From: DASWOJ01 sp964250755 | GTDB lineage: Bacteria > Pseudomonadota > Alphaproteobacteria > Acetobacterales > Acetobacteraceae | Assembly (NCBI GenBank): GCA_964250755.1 | Contig: CAXUHB010000005.1 | Location: 62,001-126,000, forward strand | Length of the DNA stretch: 64,000 nt | Reading direction: 5' to 3' | In this document: in pieces, positions 1 to 8,706 of the stretch | Numbering within the stretch: the stretch's first letter is position 1 | Layout: each line of letters starts with the position of its first letter | Notes under the pieces: model-generated | Told to the model about the DNA's origin: nothing | Databases searched by the model: none | The model's input: only the letters and a program-made list of their open reading frames with translations | Made by a program: the position numbers and the translations under genes

Positions 1-58
1 GGGCGGCGACCCCGGGCGGCAGCCCGGAGGCGGACGGGCAGCCGGTCCGGGGCCTGCC

Positions 59-2944
59 CTAATCGCCGCTGGCAGCCCTGGCCGCCAGCGCCCGCGGCGG
101 CACGGCCGACCCGGGCGGCGCCGCACCCTCCAGCAGCGCCTGCAAGCGGCGTGCGGACATGGGCCGGCCGGTCAGGTAGCCTTGCGCCTCGGCACAGCCC
201 ATCGCCCGCACCAACGCCAACTGCGCCTCCGTCTCGATCCCCTCCGCCACCACCGTCAGGCCGAACGCCTCCCCGATGGCGAGCATCGCGGCCAAGATGG
301 CCCGCGCGCCGGGCCGCGCCGCCGCATCCTGAACGAAGGAGCGGTCAATCTTGACGGCGTCGAACGGGAAGTGCTGCAGGTAGGCCAGCCCGGCGTGGGC
401 GGTGCCGAAATCGTCCAGGCTGAACCCGACACCCATCGTGCGCAGCGCCTCCATCGCCTCCACCGCATCCGGCGTGCGCTCCAGCAGCACGCCCTCCGTC
501 ACCTCCAGGCTCAGGCGCCCCGGATGCAGGCCGGTCCGGCGCAGCACGGCGGCGACGTCGTCCGGGAAGCCGGGCCGGGTCAGTTGCACCGGCGAGAGGT
601 TGACCGCCAGCCGCACCGCCGACGGCCAGGCCGCAGCCGCGGCGCAGGCAGCTTGCAGCACCCACAAACCGATGGGCACGATCAGCCCGGACTCCTCGGC
701 AAGCCCGATGAACTCCGCCGGGCCGACCAGGCCGCGCACGGGATGGCGCCAGCGCACCAGCGCCTCGCACCGGCGCACCTGCAGCGTGGCGGCGTCCACG
801 ATGGGCTGATACTCCAGGAACAACTGCCCGCCCGGCACGGCGCCGCGCAGCTCCTGCTCCAGGGACCGCTGCTGCTGCCGCAGGTTGTCCGCCGCGGGGT
901 CGAAGACGCGGAACGCGCCCTTTCCGCTGGACTTGGCCTGATACAGCGCACTGTCGGCGCAGCGCAGCAGATCCCCGGCGGCCGCGGCATGGGCGGGATA
1001 GGCCGCGATGCCCACCGACATCCCGATCCTGCAGTGCAGGCCGCCGATGGCGAACGGCTCCGCCATCGCTTCGATGATGCGCCGGGCCAGCGCCTCGGGC
1101 CAGTCCGGGCCGGCGCCGCACCCGTCCCCCTGCCCGGCCGCGGCGGTGTCGAGGTCGGCGGTGTCGAGGTCGGCGGCGTCGGGCGCGGCAGCGTCCGGCA
1201 CGGCGGGAAGAGGCCGGGCGGCCGGGCCGAGCAGTTGGATGACCGCGAACTCGTCCCCGCCCATCCGCGCCACCGTGTCGCCGGTCCGCACGGCGCCGTG
1301 CAGGCGCCGGGCCACCTCCACCAGCAGGGCGTCGCCTGCGCCGTGTCCATGCGTGTCGTTGACCTGCTTGAAGCCGTCCAGGTCCAGGTAGAGCACCGCG
1401 ACGCCCTGCGGCGCATCGTCCGCCCGGCGCGCCGCCCGGCGCAGCATGTCCTGCGTGACGATGGCACGGTCCAGGGCCTGCAGGAACGTGGTGCGGTTGG
1501 CCAACTGCGTCAGCCCGTCGTGGTGGGCCAAGTGGCGAACCTGCTCCTCCGACCGGCGGCGCTCGGTGATGTCGGTGTAGGTCCGCACCATGCCGCCGCG
1601 GGCCAGCGGGATGCTGCAGACCTCCATGACCCGGCCGCAGGGGCGCACGCGCTCATACGACGTCTGCTCGGTCACGATCCGGCTCCAGTCGAACTGGGCG
1701 GCGTCCAGCGCGCCGGGCATGTGGAACTCTCCGATGGCGATCTGATGGGCCACGAGCTCCTGGAAGAGGGGCTTCCGGTCCATCAGCTCGTCCGGCAGGT
1801 TCAGCATCTGCCTGACGCGGCCGTTGGAGACGACGACCTGCAGGTCGGCGTCCACCATGATGATGCCCTGGTCCATGTGGCCCAGCGTCGTCTCCAGCGC
1901 CGCAGACTTCTCCGCCAGCCGGTCCTGGCTGGCCTGCAGCGCCGCCGCCTGCGCCTCCATGTCCCGGCGCGTCGCCTCCAGCGCGGCGTTCCGCTCGGCC
2001 AGCGACGCCTCGGACGCGGCCACGCGGCGGAATTGGCGCAGCAGCGCGCCCAGCAGCAACGCGACGCAGAAGCCGGCGGCCAGGATGCAGGCCGCTGCCG
2101 CGGTGGCCAGGCGTCGCCACGGTGCCAGCGCATCCGCCACCATCCCGGCCTCGGCCAGCAGCGGGAAGCGCGGCACCGGGGACACCGAGGTGATGCGGCG
2201 CTCCGCGGCCCCGGGCGCCGCGGCCGGGCGTGCGGCCTGGAGCGGCCCGTCTTCGCCGCACCGGGCAAGCACGGTCCCGTCAAGGTGGATCAGCGCCGCC
2301 GACAGGCCGCCCTTGCCGAGCGGGCCACCCACGTCCAGCCTATCGCCCATGTCGGGCAGGCCTCCGCACGCCTGCATGAGCGCGCCGGGGGACAGGAGCG
2401 CGGACGCAGCGCCCCGCGGCGTCCCGTCCGGCCCCGTCACGGGCACGGCAAGGTGCAAGCCCCCCCCTGTCAGGCGCAGGAGGGCGCGCGCGGGGAGGGC
2501 AGCGACGGCAGCCCGCACCTCCGCGCGCTCATCCAGTGCAAGGGGAGTGCCGGCTTCCGCCACGATGTCCCCGCTAGGACCGAAGACGGTGACGCCCAGG
2601 ATGCCGGCCGGCACGCCGTGGCCCCCTTCCGCCGTACCGCGCGCGGCGTCCAGCGCCGCCCCGGCCTGCCTGCGCCAGAGGGCGTTCGAGGCGCCCCCCT
2701 GCGCGACCGCCCCGCCACCCAAGGCGGACAGCGTGGACTCGATGTCTTGGAGGGAGCGGGACGCCTGCCCGGCGATGGCGGCGCTCAGCCGGGCGGCGTC
2801 GCGCCCCGCCGCCGCAAGGGCATCCCTCCGCATCTGCCAGCCAAGGCCCGCGACGATGGCCAGGACCATCGCCAGAACGGCTGCGCCGAGCGCGATCATG
2901 CGGCGGCTGCGGGCCGGCAAGCCCGGCCAGTCCAGGATGGTCAT
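59..2944 (-). CDS. Membrane-bound PAS-GGDEF-EAL cyclic-di-GMP protein
   Basis: Predicted bifunctional cyclic-di-GMP enzyme of 961 residues. An N-terminal membrane segment (about residues 16-36) and a second one near 278-300 bracket a periplasmic sensor region. A short coiled coil leads into a PAS domain (about 345-440). The GGDEF domain has an intact RMGGDEF active site near residue 560. The EAL domain keeps CEALVRW near residue 726, DDFGT, KIDRSFV and EGIE, so both synthase and phosphodiesterase activities look possible. An Ala/Asp-rich insertion follows the GGDEF motif and contains an in-frame 15-bp duplication (1146-1175). I chose the ATG at 2944 because the residues upstream of it do not look like coding sequence and the membrane segment follows soon after. 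No strong ribosome binding site is visible. Confidence 0.9.
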   Translation of the reverse strand: MTILDWPGLPARSRRMIALGAAVLAMVLAIVAGLGWQMRRDALAAAGRDAARLSAAIAGQASRSLQDIESTLSALGGGAVAQGGASNALWRRQAGAALDAARGTAEGGHGVPAGILGVTVFGPSGDIVAEAGTPLALDERAEVRAAVAALPARALLRLTGGGLHLAVPVTGPDGTPRGAASALLSPGALMQACGGLPDMGDRLDVGGPLGKGGLSAALIHLDGTVLARCGEDGPLQAARPAAAPGAAERRITSVSPVPRFPLLAEAGMVADALAPWRRLATAAAACILAAGFCVALLLGALLRQFRRVAASEASLAERNAALEATRRDMEAQAAALQASQDRLAEKSAALETTLGHMDQGIIMVDADLQVVVSNGRVRQMLNLPDELMDRKPLFQELVAHQIAIGEFHMPGALDAAQFDWSRIVTEQTSYERVRPCGRVMEVCSIPLARGGMVRTYTDITERRRSEEQVRHLAHHDGLTQLANRTTFLQALDRAIVTQDMLRRAARRADDAPQGVAVLYLDLDGFKQVNDTHGHGAGDALLVEVARRLHGAVRTGDTVARMGGDEFAVIQLLGPAARPLPAVPDAAAPDAADLDTADLDTAAAGQGDGCGAGPDWPEALARRIIEAMAEPFAIGGLHCRIGMSVGIAAYPAHAAAAGDLLRCADSALYQAKSSGKGAFRVFDPAADNLRQQQRSLEQELRGAVPGGQLFLEYQPIVDAATLQVRRCEALVRWRHPVRGLVGPAEFIGLAEESGLIVPIGLWVLQAACAAAAAWPSAVRLAVNLSPVQLTRPGFPDDVAAVLRRTGLHPGRLSLEVTEGVLLERTPDAVEAMEALRTMGVGFSLDDFGTAHAGLAYLQHFPFDAVKIDRSFVQDAAARPGARAILAAMLAIGEAFGLTVVAEGIETEAQLALVRAMGCAEAQGYLTGRPMSARRLQALLEGAAPPGSAVPPRALAARAASGD

Positions 2945-3117
2945 GGCACGCGCGCAGGCGGCATCCCTGACAAGGCTCCCCGGACCGATCGTCCCTGGAC
3001 CAGTCGCCCCCAAGCTAATTGCCCGCGGACCCAATGTGCAAGACCAGGCACCTCAGGCGGGACAGGCAGGCTGCCCGACCGCCCCCACCCCTTCCCGCAC
3101 TGTCCAATGCCCACCAT
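2941..3117 (-). CDS. Possible small upstream ORF overlapping the GGDEF gene
   Basis: A 58-codon frame opens just after a purine-rich AGGAGG stretch near 3120-3126. It ends in a TGA that overlaps the ATG of the cyclic-di-GMP gene in the ATGA pattern used for translational coupling. The spacing from the AGGAGG to the first ATG is only about 2 bases; a GTG one codon later fits better. The composition (Gly, Arg, Trp, Pro) is unremarkable and I recognise no family. It may be a leader that couples translation, or chance. Confidence 0.2.
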   Translation of the reverse strand: MVGIGQCGKGWGRSGSLPVPPEVPGLAHWVRGQLAWGRLVQGRSVRGALSGMPPARVP

Positions 3118-3210
3118 TCCCTCCTAATCCAGCATTTGCGCGCGGAATTTTCTACCGTGAGAATGTTAGGAAGTGCCAAAGGGCCGGGCCGGCAAACCGT
3201 GCAGCAGAGG

Positions 3211-3714
3211 CTAGCGAGGCGAGGGCGGCAGCGCGGGCGGCCCTGCACAGCGCCAGGCGGCGCCTGGCGTCATGCAATGCCCGGCGTCCTTCTGCGCCGG
3301 GTGGAATTGCCACTGGCCCAGGCTGAACACCGCGTCCAGGCTGTTCTCGTGCAGGCGCATGTGGATGCGCAGGCAGGCGATCAGCACGCCGGCGCTGCAG
3401 GGCTTGGCCACGTAGTCGTTGGCCCTGGCCTCCAGCCCGCGCATCACGTCGGCTTCCTGATCCGATCCCGTGAGCATGATGATCGGCACCCGCACGCCCC
3501 CGGCGCGCAGCCGGGCGCACAGGTCGCGCCCGTCGCCGTCGGGCAGGCCCACATCGAGCACCAGGGCTGCGAGCCCGGCGGAGTCGCGCAGCGCCAGGGC
3601 CTCCGCCTCCGCAACCGTCCCGGCGCGGACTGGGATGAAGGCGGCGGCCAGCTCCTTCGCCACGAGGGCTTGAAACTCCGTATCGTCGTCCAAAACCAGA
3701 GCCGAAACAATCAT
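3211..3714 (-). CDS. Response regulator with a receiver domain only (truncated OmpR-type)
   Basis: A receiver domain fills the first ~115 residues: acidic residues D9-D11, phospho-acceptor D54 in LVLDVGLPDGDG, T82 in MLTGSD and K104 in YVAKP. It is strikingly similar to the complete regulator at 51278-52036, through the linker ending FHPAQK. After that point the winged-helix domain is missing and is replaced by about 30 unrelated residues. I see no remnant of the DNA-binding domain downstream. The family normally binds DNA when phosphorylated; this copy could act only through protein contacts, or be decaying. It lies 156 bp downstream of a Crp/Fnr-type gene on the same strand, and no kinase is adjacent. 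Confidence 0.8.
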   Translation of the reverse strand: MIVSALVLDDDTEFQALVAKELAAAFIPVRAGTVAEAEALALRDSAGLAALVLDVGLPDGDGRDLCARLRAGGVRVPIIMLTGSDQEADVMRGLEARANDYVAKPCSAGVLIACLRIHMRLHENSLDAVFSLGQWQFHPAQKDAGHCMTPGAAWRCAGPPALPPSPR

Positions 3715-3870
3715 GCTGCCCCGGTTGGAAGCCTCCTGCGGCGCTCCGCCCCCGTGTCAGGTCCTTGCCCCCCATTGCTCCAGATGGGAACCGCATCGGG
3801 GCTGCGGCTCTTCCTGCCCAAGACGGAAAATCCCTTGCAGGCCCCAACCGCCGCCTGCCGGGATAGGTTT

Positions 3871-4596
3871 TTACGCCACCCGAACATCGTTGCGGACGCG
3901 CTCGGCAAACTGGCCGACGCGGCCGTAGCAGTTGCACGACGCCCCTTCCAGCACCGCGCGGTCGCACACCAGGATGCGCCCGCGCCCGGACTGCACCGCG
4001 CCCGCGGCCTGCAGCGCCTGCATCGCCACCGTCACGCCGGAGCGGCGGACGGCGAGCATCAAGGACAGGAACTCCTGCGTCAGCCGCAGCTCGTCCCCGT
4101 CCACGCGGTCATGCGCCAGCAGCAGCCAGCGGGCGCAGCGCTGGGCCAAGGTGTGGCGGCTGTTGCAGGCGGCGGTCTGGGCGACCTGGGCGAACATGAC
4201 CTCCAGTTCCTGCAACAGCAGGCGGTGCAGCACCGGCATCCGGTCCAGGGCGACGGCCAGGGCCGACGCAGGCATCCGGTAGCCGGCCCCGGGAAGCTGG
4301 ACCATGTTCCAGGCATAGGCGAACGGGGCGGGGCTGAGCACGATGCCCAGGCCCACCATGCTCTCCCGCCCGATCAGCCCGATCTCCGCGGCGGCGCCAT
4401 CGTCGGCGATGGCGACGGCGGAGGCGAACCCGTGCTCGAAGAAGTAAACCTGGTCCACCCGCTCTCCGGGTTCGTGCAGGGTCTGGGCGTTGACGAAGGT
4501 GGTGCGGACAAGGTGCGGGCGCAGGATGGACAGCTCCGCATCCGGCAGGGCTGCCAGGAGGTGGTTGGCGTAGGACGGGCCTTGGGCGGGCTGCAT
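3871..4596 (-). CDS. Crp/Fnr-type transcriptional regulator
   Basis: 241-residue regulator with an N-terminal cyclic-nucleotide-binding-like beta barrel and a C-terminal helix-turn-helix around LTQEFLSLMLAVRRSGVTV. The N-terminal cysteine cluster of oxygen-sensing FNR is absent, so an iron-sulphur switch is unlikely and the ligand cannot be told. It is a clear paralogue of the regulator at 48916-49623: both contain a LLAALP start, an ACN.RH segment, RWLL and TQEFLS. The ATG at 4596 gives a length matching that paralogue; the longer frame upstream reads into the promoter region. The receiver-only response regulator lies downstream. Confidence 0.85.
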   Translation of the reverse strand: MQPAQGPSYANHLLAALPDAELSILRPHLVRTTFVNAQTLHEPGERVDQVYFFEHGFASAVAIADDGAAAEIGLIGRESMVGLGIVLSPAPFAYAWNMVQLPGAGYRMPASALAVALDRMPVLHRLLLQELEVMFAQVAQTAACNSRHTLAQRCARWLLLAHDRVDGDELRLTQEFLSLMLAVRRSGVTVAMQALQAAGAVQSGRGRILVCDRAVLEGASCNCYGRVGQFAERVRNDVRVA

Positions 4597-5063
4597 GATA
4601 ACCAGTTCCAATCCGTGATGCAGGCACGCGCCGACCTGCAAACATCCCCACATCAAGACTGCGGGGATGGTCCCATGAAGGCCCAGTGCAGGCCACGGGG
4701 AGCAGTAGTGCTCCCAGATCAGGAGTTTTCGTCGGGGACCAGCTACTATGGCTGAAAACATACATTACTAGTTGATGCACATCGAACTACGAATGTCCGA
4801 CTTGCGGCAGTGCCCCGCTATACATGTGCGCTTTATGTGCCGGCATTGGAAGCATTTCCGGAACAGCCGCTTCACGCACCTCCGATCCTCGCCGTGGACG
4901 GGGCGCCCCGCGGCGCGTTGCCCCTGGATAACACGCTCTGTTCGCACCATATTCCGTTCCGCCAGGCGAAACTGGTGCCGCTCCGAACGGCGGATGGCAA
5001 GATGCCCCTGCCCGTCCCGGCCCTATTTCAGTCCGCCACTCAACTTGCCGATATGGACCTGCC
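4597..5063. other. Divergent intergenic control region
   Basis: This 467-bp gap separates the minus-strand Crp/Fnr gene from the plus-strand hydrolase. It is noticeably richer in A+T than its surroundings, especially 4735-4800. It contains an FNR-like box and, on the minus strand, a hexamer CATAGT at 4750-4745 that would be a -10 element about 41 bp from the box centre. No credible gene is seen in it. Confidence 0.5.
4772..4785. promoter_or_regulatory. FNR/Crp-like operator
   Basis: TTGATGCACATCGA matches the FNR/FixK consensus TTGAT-N4-ATCAA at 9 of 10 fixed positions. The centre at 4778.5 sits about 41 bp before the start point expected from the minus-strand hexamer at 4750-4745. That is class II activator geometry for the Crp/Fnr gene. 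Whether that regulator binds here itself is inference. Confidence 0.5.
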
Positions 5064-6041
5064 ATGATGGATCGACGCACCCTGCTTGGGGCTGCCGCTG
5101 CAACTGCCGCCTGCCCGGCTGGCGCCACGACTGGGGTGCCAACTGGGGGCGCCTTGCCAGCCACCCGCCTGGACTGGCGCGATGCCGCCCGGGGCCGCAC
5201 GGTCCCCGTGCTGATCCGCGGCCTGCCGCACGCCGGCTCCGCCCCCCTGCCGGCCCCGCTGGTGCTGCTGTCGCACGGCCTGGGCGGCACGCGGGAGGGC
5301 CTGGCCTACCTGGGGGAGGCGCTGGCCGGTGCCGGCTGCATCGCGGTTCACCTGCAGCATCACGGCAGCGACGCCGCGGTCTGGCAGGGGGCGGACAACG
5401 CGGGCCAGTCGATGGGGGCGGCGGCGATGAACCCCGGGGCTGCCGTGGCGCGGCTGGGCGACGTGGTGTTCGCGCTGGATCACATCCTGTCCGGCGCGGA
5501 GCCGCTGCTGCGCGGGCGGGTGGACCCGGCGCGCATCGCCGTGGCCGGGCACTCCTACGGCGCCTGGACCGTCAGCCACCTGTTGGGGGAGAAGCTGCCG
5601 CTGGGCCGCTGGGGGCTGGACTTGCCGGACCGGCGGCTGCGGGCGGGGATCGCGCTGTCGCCGATCCCGCCGCTGCCGATCCCGGTGTTCGGCGTGCCGG
5701 CCGCGGCTGCCTTCAGGGACATCAGCGCGCCGATGCTGCACGTGACGGGCACGCGGGACAGCGGCATGGGTGCGCCGGACTGGCGGGCGCGCACGGTCGG
5801 ATTTCGCACCGCCTCAGCCCCCGGCGTGCTGGCAGTGCTGGACGGCGCCGTCCATGCCTCCTTTGCCGGGGAGGCCGTGATCGGCGGGCGCTGGAACGAG
5901 CCGACGTATCAACCCCGCACCGCCCGGCTGTGCCGGCTTTTCCTGGATGCGACGCTCCGGGACGACGCGGCGGCCCGGGCGGCGCTGCTGCGGGGGGATG
6001 GGCTGGGTGCGCGGGACACCATCGAGGAGAAGGGGATGTAG
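5064..6041 (+). CDS. Tat-exported alpha/beta hydrolase
   Basis: Serine hydrolase of 325 residues with an alpha/beta fold, related to dienelactone-hydrolase or polyester-hydrolase-like proteins. The N-terminus MMDRRTLLGAAAATAACPAGA looks like a short twin-arginine signal peptide, so the protein is probably periplasmic or lipid-linked. The nucleophile elbow GHSYG places the catalytic serine at about residue 164, and LLSHGLGG near residue 69 forms the oxyanion-hole region. The acid is probably in the segment around GTRDSG and the histidine in AVHASF. The natural substrate (ester or small polymer) cannot be read from sequence. Two successive ATG codons (5064, 5067) are both possible starts. Confidence 0.85.
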   Translation: MMDRRTLLGAAAATAACPAGATTGVPTGGALPATRLDWRDAARGRTVPVLIRGLPHAGSAPLPAPLVLLSHGLGGTREGLAYLGEALAGAGCIAVHLQHHGSDAAVWQGADNAGQSMGAAAMNPGAAVARLGDVVFALDHILSGAEPLLRGRVDPARIAVAGHSYGAWTVSHLLGEKLPLGRWGLDLPDRRLRAGIALSPIPPLPIPVFGVPAAAAFRDISAPMLHVTGTRDSGMGAPDWRARTVGFRTASAPGVLAVLDGAVHASFAGEAVIGGRWNEPTYQPRTARLCRLFLDATLRDDAAARAALLRGDGLGARDTIEEKGM

Positions 6042-6129
6042 GCGCGGCAGCACCGGACCGCGCAAGGTGCCGCAGAGCCGGGCGTCATGCACGTGACCTG
6101 ACTGGAAGCTGATCCGCTCCAGGAACCTT

Positions 6130-6230
6130 CGTCATCGGGGGCCGCATTTGCGGCGCGGCAATGCAGGGGCCGGCAGGACTGTGCTGGCGGTCCCTGGACT
6201 GCCACGTCGTTTCGCTCCCCGCGGATGACG
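6130..6230. repeat. Palindromic dispersed repeat, copy 1
   Basis: About 100 bp bounded by CGTCATC and GATGACG arms, with inner arms around GCGGCAAT and ACTGCCACG and a centre near CCGGCAGGACTG. The element at 18281-18382 has the same arms, with its centre in the opposite orientation. It lies in the convergent gap between the hydrolase and the MFS gene. This type of palindrome is common between genes in alphaproteobacteria. Confidence 0.7.
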
Positions 6231-6245
6231 GACTTCTTCGGAGCA

Positions 6246-7715
6246 TCAGCGCGTGTGGTGGCCTGACATCTCGTTCCCGGCGTTGCGCGGCAGGCTGAGC
6301 GCCAGCGGCGCAGCAAGCATCGCCGCGGCGGCCACCACCAGGAATGCGGCGGAAAAGTCGGGAAGCGCCGGCGTGGCCCGCCCAGCCAGAACGGTTGACG
6401 CCTCCAGCGCTGCCGCCCCCACGGTGATGCCCAGGGTCAGGGACAGCTGCTGCAGGGTGGCATACAGGCTGGTCGCGGCGCTCATGCGCGGGCGTGGGAT
6501 GTCGGCGTAGGCGATGGTGTTGTAGGCGGTGAACTGCAGCGACCGCAGGAAGCCGCCAGCCACCAGCACGGCGTACAGCGCTGCCACCGACCAGGCCGGG
6601 CGGAACAGCGCGCAGGCGCCCAGCAGCAGGGCGGACAGCGCTGCGTTCCAGACCAGCACGGTGCGGAAGCCGAACACGCGCAGGCTCCAGGTCGTCGCGG
6701 GCTTCATGACGATGGCGCCCAGCGCGCTGGCCAGGGTGATCAGCCCGCTTTCCGCCGCGCTCTGCCCGAAGCCGAGCTGCAGCATCAGCGGCAGCAGGAA
6801 TGGGATGGCGCCGATGCCGATGCGGAAGGCCGACCCGGCCAGGGCCGACACCGCGAAGGTCGGGATGCGGAGCAGCGACAAGTCCAGCAGCGGGTCCGTG
6901 CTGCGCCGGGCGTGGCGCCAGTACAGCGTGCCGGACGCGGCCCCGGCCACCAGCAGCCCGGCTGCCACCGGCAGGGGCACGATACCGCGGCCCAGCGTCT
7001 CCGCCCCGAACATCACCCCCGCCAGCGCCCCGCCGGACAGCAGCAGGCCCAGCATGTCCAAGGGCGCCGGGGCTGGAGCGCGCACGTCGTCTACGTAGCG
7101 CGTGACCAGCACCATGCCGAGCACGCCGATGGGCACGTTAATGTCGAAGATCCAGCGCCAGTCGGCATAGGTGACCAGGAAGCCGCCGATGGGCGGCCCG
7201 ACCACCGGCCCGATCAGCGCGGGCACGGTCAGCCAGGCCATCGCCGCCACCAGCTCCGATTTGGCGACCGAGCGCAGCAGCACCAGCCGTCCGACCGGCA
7301 CCATCATGGCGCCGCCGATGCCCTGGACGACCCGGGCCGCCACCAACTCCCACAAGCCGTTCGATTGGCCGCACAGCACCGACCCGAGCGTGAAGACGGC
7401 AATTGCGGCCCGGAACACGGTGCGCGCGCCGTAGCGGTCGGCGAACCAGCCGCTGGCGGGGATGAACACCGCCAGGCTGAGCAGGTAAGACGTGAGGGCG
7501 ATGTTCATCCGCAGCGGGTCGGCGCCGAAGCTGCGCGCCATCGCGGGCAGGGCGGTGGCGACGACGGTGCCGTCCAGGTTCTGCATGAACAGGGCGCAGG
7601 CGACGATCAGCGCGGTAAGCCGCGTGCGCCCGGGGTCGGGGGCAGGGCCGGGCGCCGGGGTGCCTGGACCGTCCAGGGCCGCGGCGGCGGCGGGAAGGCT
7701 GTCCGAAACCGGCAC
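6246..7715 (-). CDS. MFS drug-efflux transporter, DHA2 (14-helix) family
   Basis: 489-residue inner-membrane protein with the hallmarks of EmrB/QacA proton antiporters. These are QNLDGTVVATALPAMARSFG in the first helix, a GWFADRYGAR loop motif, a VVQGIGGAMMVP segment and GPVVGPPIGGFL for antiporter motif C. A GTG at 7715 is the start in this frame, 16 bp after the qor stop, so ogt, qor and this gene probably form one minus-strand operon. The family exports hydrophobic drugs; the substrate is unknown here, and no EmrA-like membrane fusion partner is adjacent. Confidence 0.9.
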   Translation of the reverse strand: MPVSDSLPAAAAALDGPGTPAPGPAPDPGRTRLTALIVACALFMQNLDGTVVATALPAMARSFGADPLRMNIALTSYLLSLAVFIPASGWFADRYGARTVFRAAIAVFTLGSVLCGQSNGLWELVAARVVQGIGGAMMVPVGRLVLLRSVAKSELVAAMAWLTVPALIGPVVGPPIGGFLVTYADWRWIFDINVPIGVLGMVLVTRYVDDVRAPAPAPLDMLGLLLSGGALAGVMFGAETLGRGIVPLPVAAGLLVAGAASGTLYWRHARRSTDPLLDLSLLRIPTFAVSALAGSAFRIGIGAIPFLLPLMLQLGFGQSAAESGLITLASALGAIVMKPATTWSLRVFGFRTVLVWNAALSALLLGACALFRPAWSVAALYAVLVAGGFLRSLQFTAYNTIAYADIPRPRMSAATSLYATLQQLSLTLGITVGAAALEASTVLAGRATPALPDFSAAFLVVAAAAMLAAPLALSLPRNAGNEMSGHHTR

Positions 7716-7731
7716 GCGGGGCCGCCTGGAC

Positions 7732-8706
7732 TTAGGGGATCAGCACCGTGCTGCCGGTGGTCTGCCGGGCCTCCAGCGCGCGGTGCGCGGCGGCGGCGTC
7801 CTTCAGCGGGAAGGTCTGGTTGACCATGATCTGCACGGCCCCGCTGCTGACGACGTCCATCAGGTCCGCGGCGGCATGGGTCAAGTCGGCGCGGAGCGCG
7901 GTGTAGGTGGCCAGGGTCGGCCGGGTCAGGAACAGGCTGCCCTTGGCGCTGAGCACGGCCAGGTCCACCGGCGGCACGGGTCCGGAGGCGCTGCCGTAGC
8001 TGACCATCATGCCGAGCGGGGCCAGGCAGTCCAGGCTGGCCCCGAAGGTGTCCTTGCCGACGCTGTCATACACCACCGGCACCATCGCGCCGCCGGTCAG
8101 CCGCTTGACCTCCCCCGCCAGCTTGCCGTGACCAATGATGACGTGGGTGGCGCCGTGGGCGTGCGCGAGTTCCGCCTTGGCCTCGGTGGACACCACGCCG
8201 ATCACGGTTGCGCCCAGGTGCTTGGCCCACTGGCACAGGATCAGGCCGACGCCGCCGGCTGCGGCGTGGACGAGGATGGTGTCGCCGTGGCTGACCGGAC
8301 GGGTGCGGCGCAGCAGGTATTGCGCGGTCAGGCCTTGCAGCATCATGGCTGCCGCCGTCTGGTCGCTGACCTCCTCCGGCAGCTTCACCAGGCGGTCGGC
8401 GGAGATGACGCGGTCGGTGGCGTAGGCGCCGATGGGGCCAGTGGCGTAGGCCACGCGGTCCCCGGGCTTGATGTCCTGCACGTCCGCGCCCACGGCGGTG
8501 ACGACGCCCGCAGCCTCCATGCCCAGGATCGCGGGGAGGGACGGAGCCTTGTAGAGGCCGGTGCGGAAATAGACGTCGATGTAGTTCAGGCCGACGGCGG
8601 TGTGGTGGACTAGTGCCTCGGCAGGGCCGGGTTCCGGGGTGGGCACGTCGTCCCACTGCATGACTTCGGGGCCGCCGGGAGCGTGGATGCGTATGGCGTG
8701 GGTCAT
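7732..8706 (-). CDS. qor: NADPH:quinone oxidoreductase (zinc-free MDR family)
   Basis: 324 residues, the usual length for quinone oxidoreductase. The GroES-like N-terminal half has GLNYIDVYFRTGLY and GMEAAGVV. The Rossmann half has the glycine-rich AAAGGVGLILCQWAKHLGA, which binds NADPH. Catalytic zinc ligands are absent, as expected for this branch. It reduces quinones or other electrophilic carbonyl compounds in the cytoplasm. Its ATG overlaps the ogt stop by 4 bp (ATGA), so translation is coupled. Grouping with an alkyl-DNA repair protein and an efflux pump suggests a role in dealing with reactive compounds; that is inference. Confidence 0.92.
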   Translation of the reverse strand: MTHAIRIHAPGGPEVMQWDDVPTPEPGPAEALVHHTAVGLNYIDVYFRTGLYKAPSLPAILGMEAAGVVTAVGADVQDIKPGDRVAYATGPIGAYATDRVISADRLVKLPEEVSDQTAAAMMLQGLTAQYLLRRTRPVSHGDTILVHAAAGGVGLILCQWAKHLGATVIGVVSTEAKAELAHAHGATHVIIGHGKLAGEVKRLTGGAMVPVVYDSVGKDTFGASLDCLAPLGMMVSYGSASGPVPPVDLAVLSAKGSLFLTRPTLATYTALRADLTHAAADLMDVVSSGAVQIMVNQTFPLKDAAAAHRALEARQTTGSTVLIP

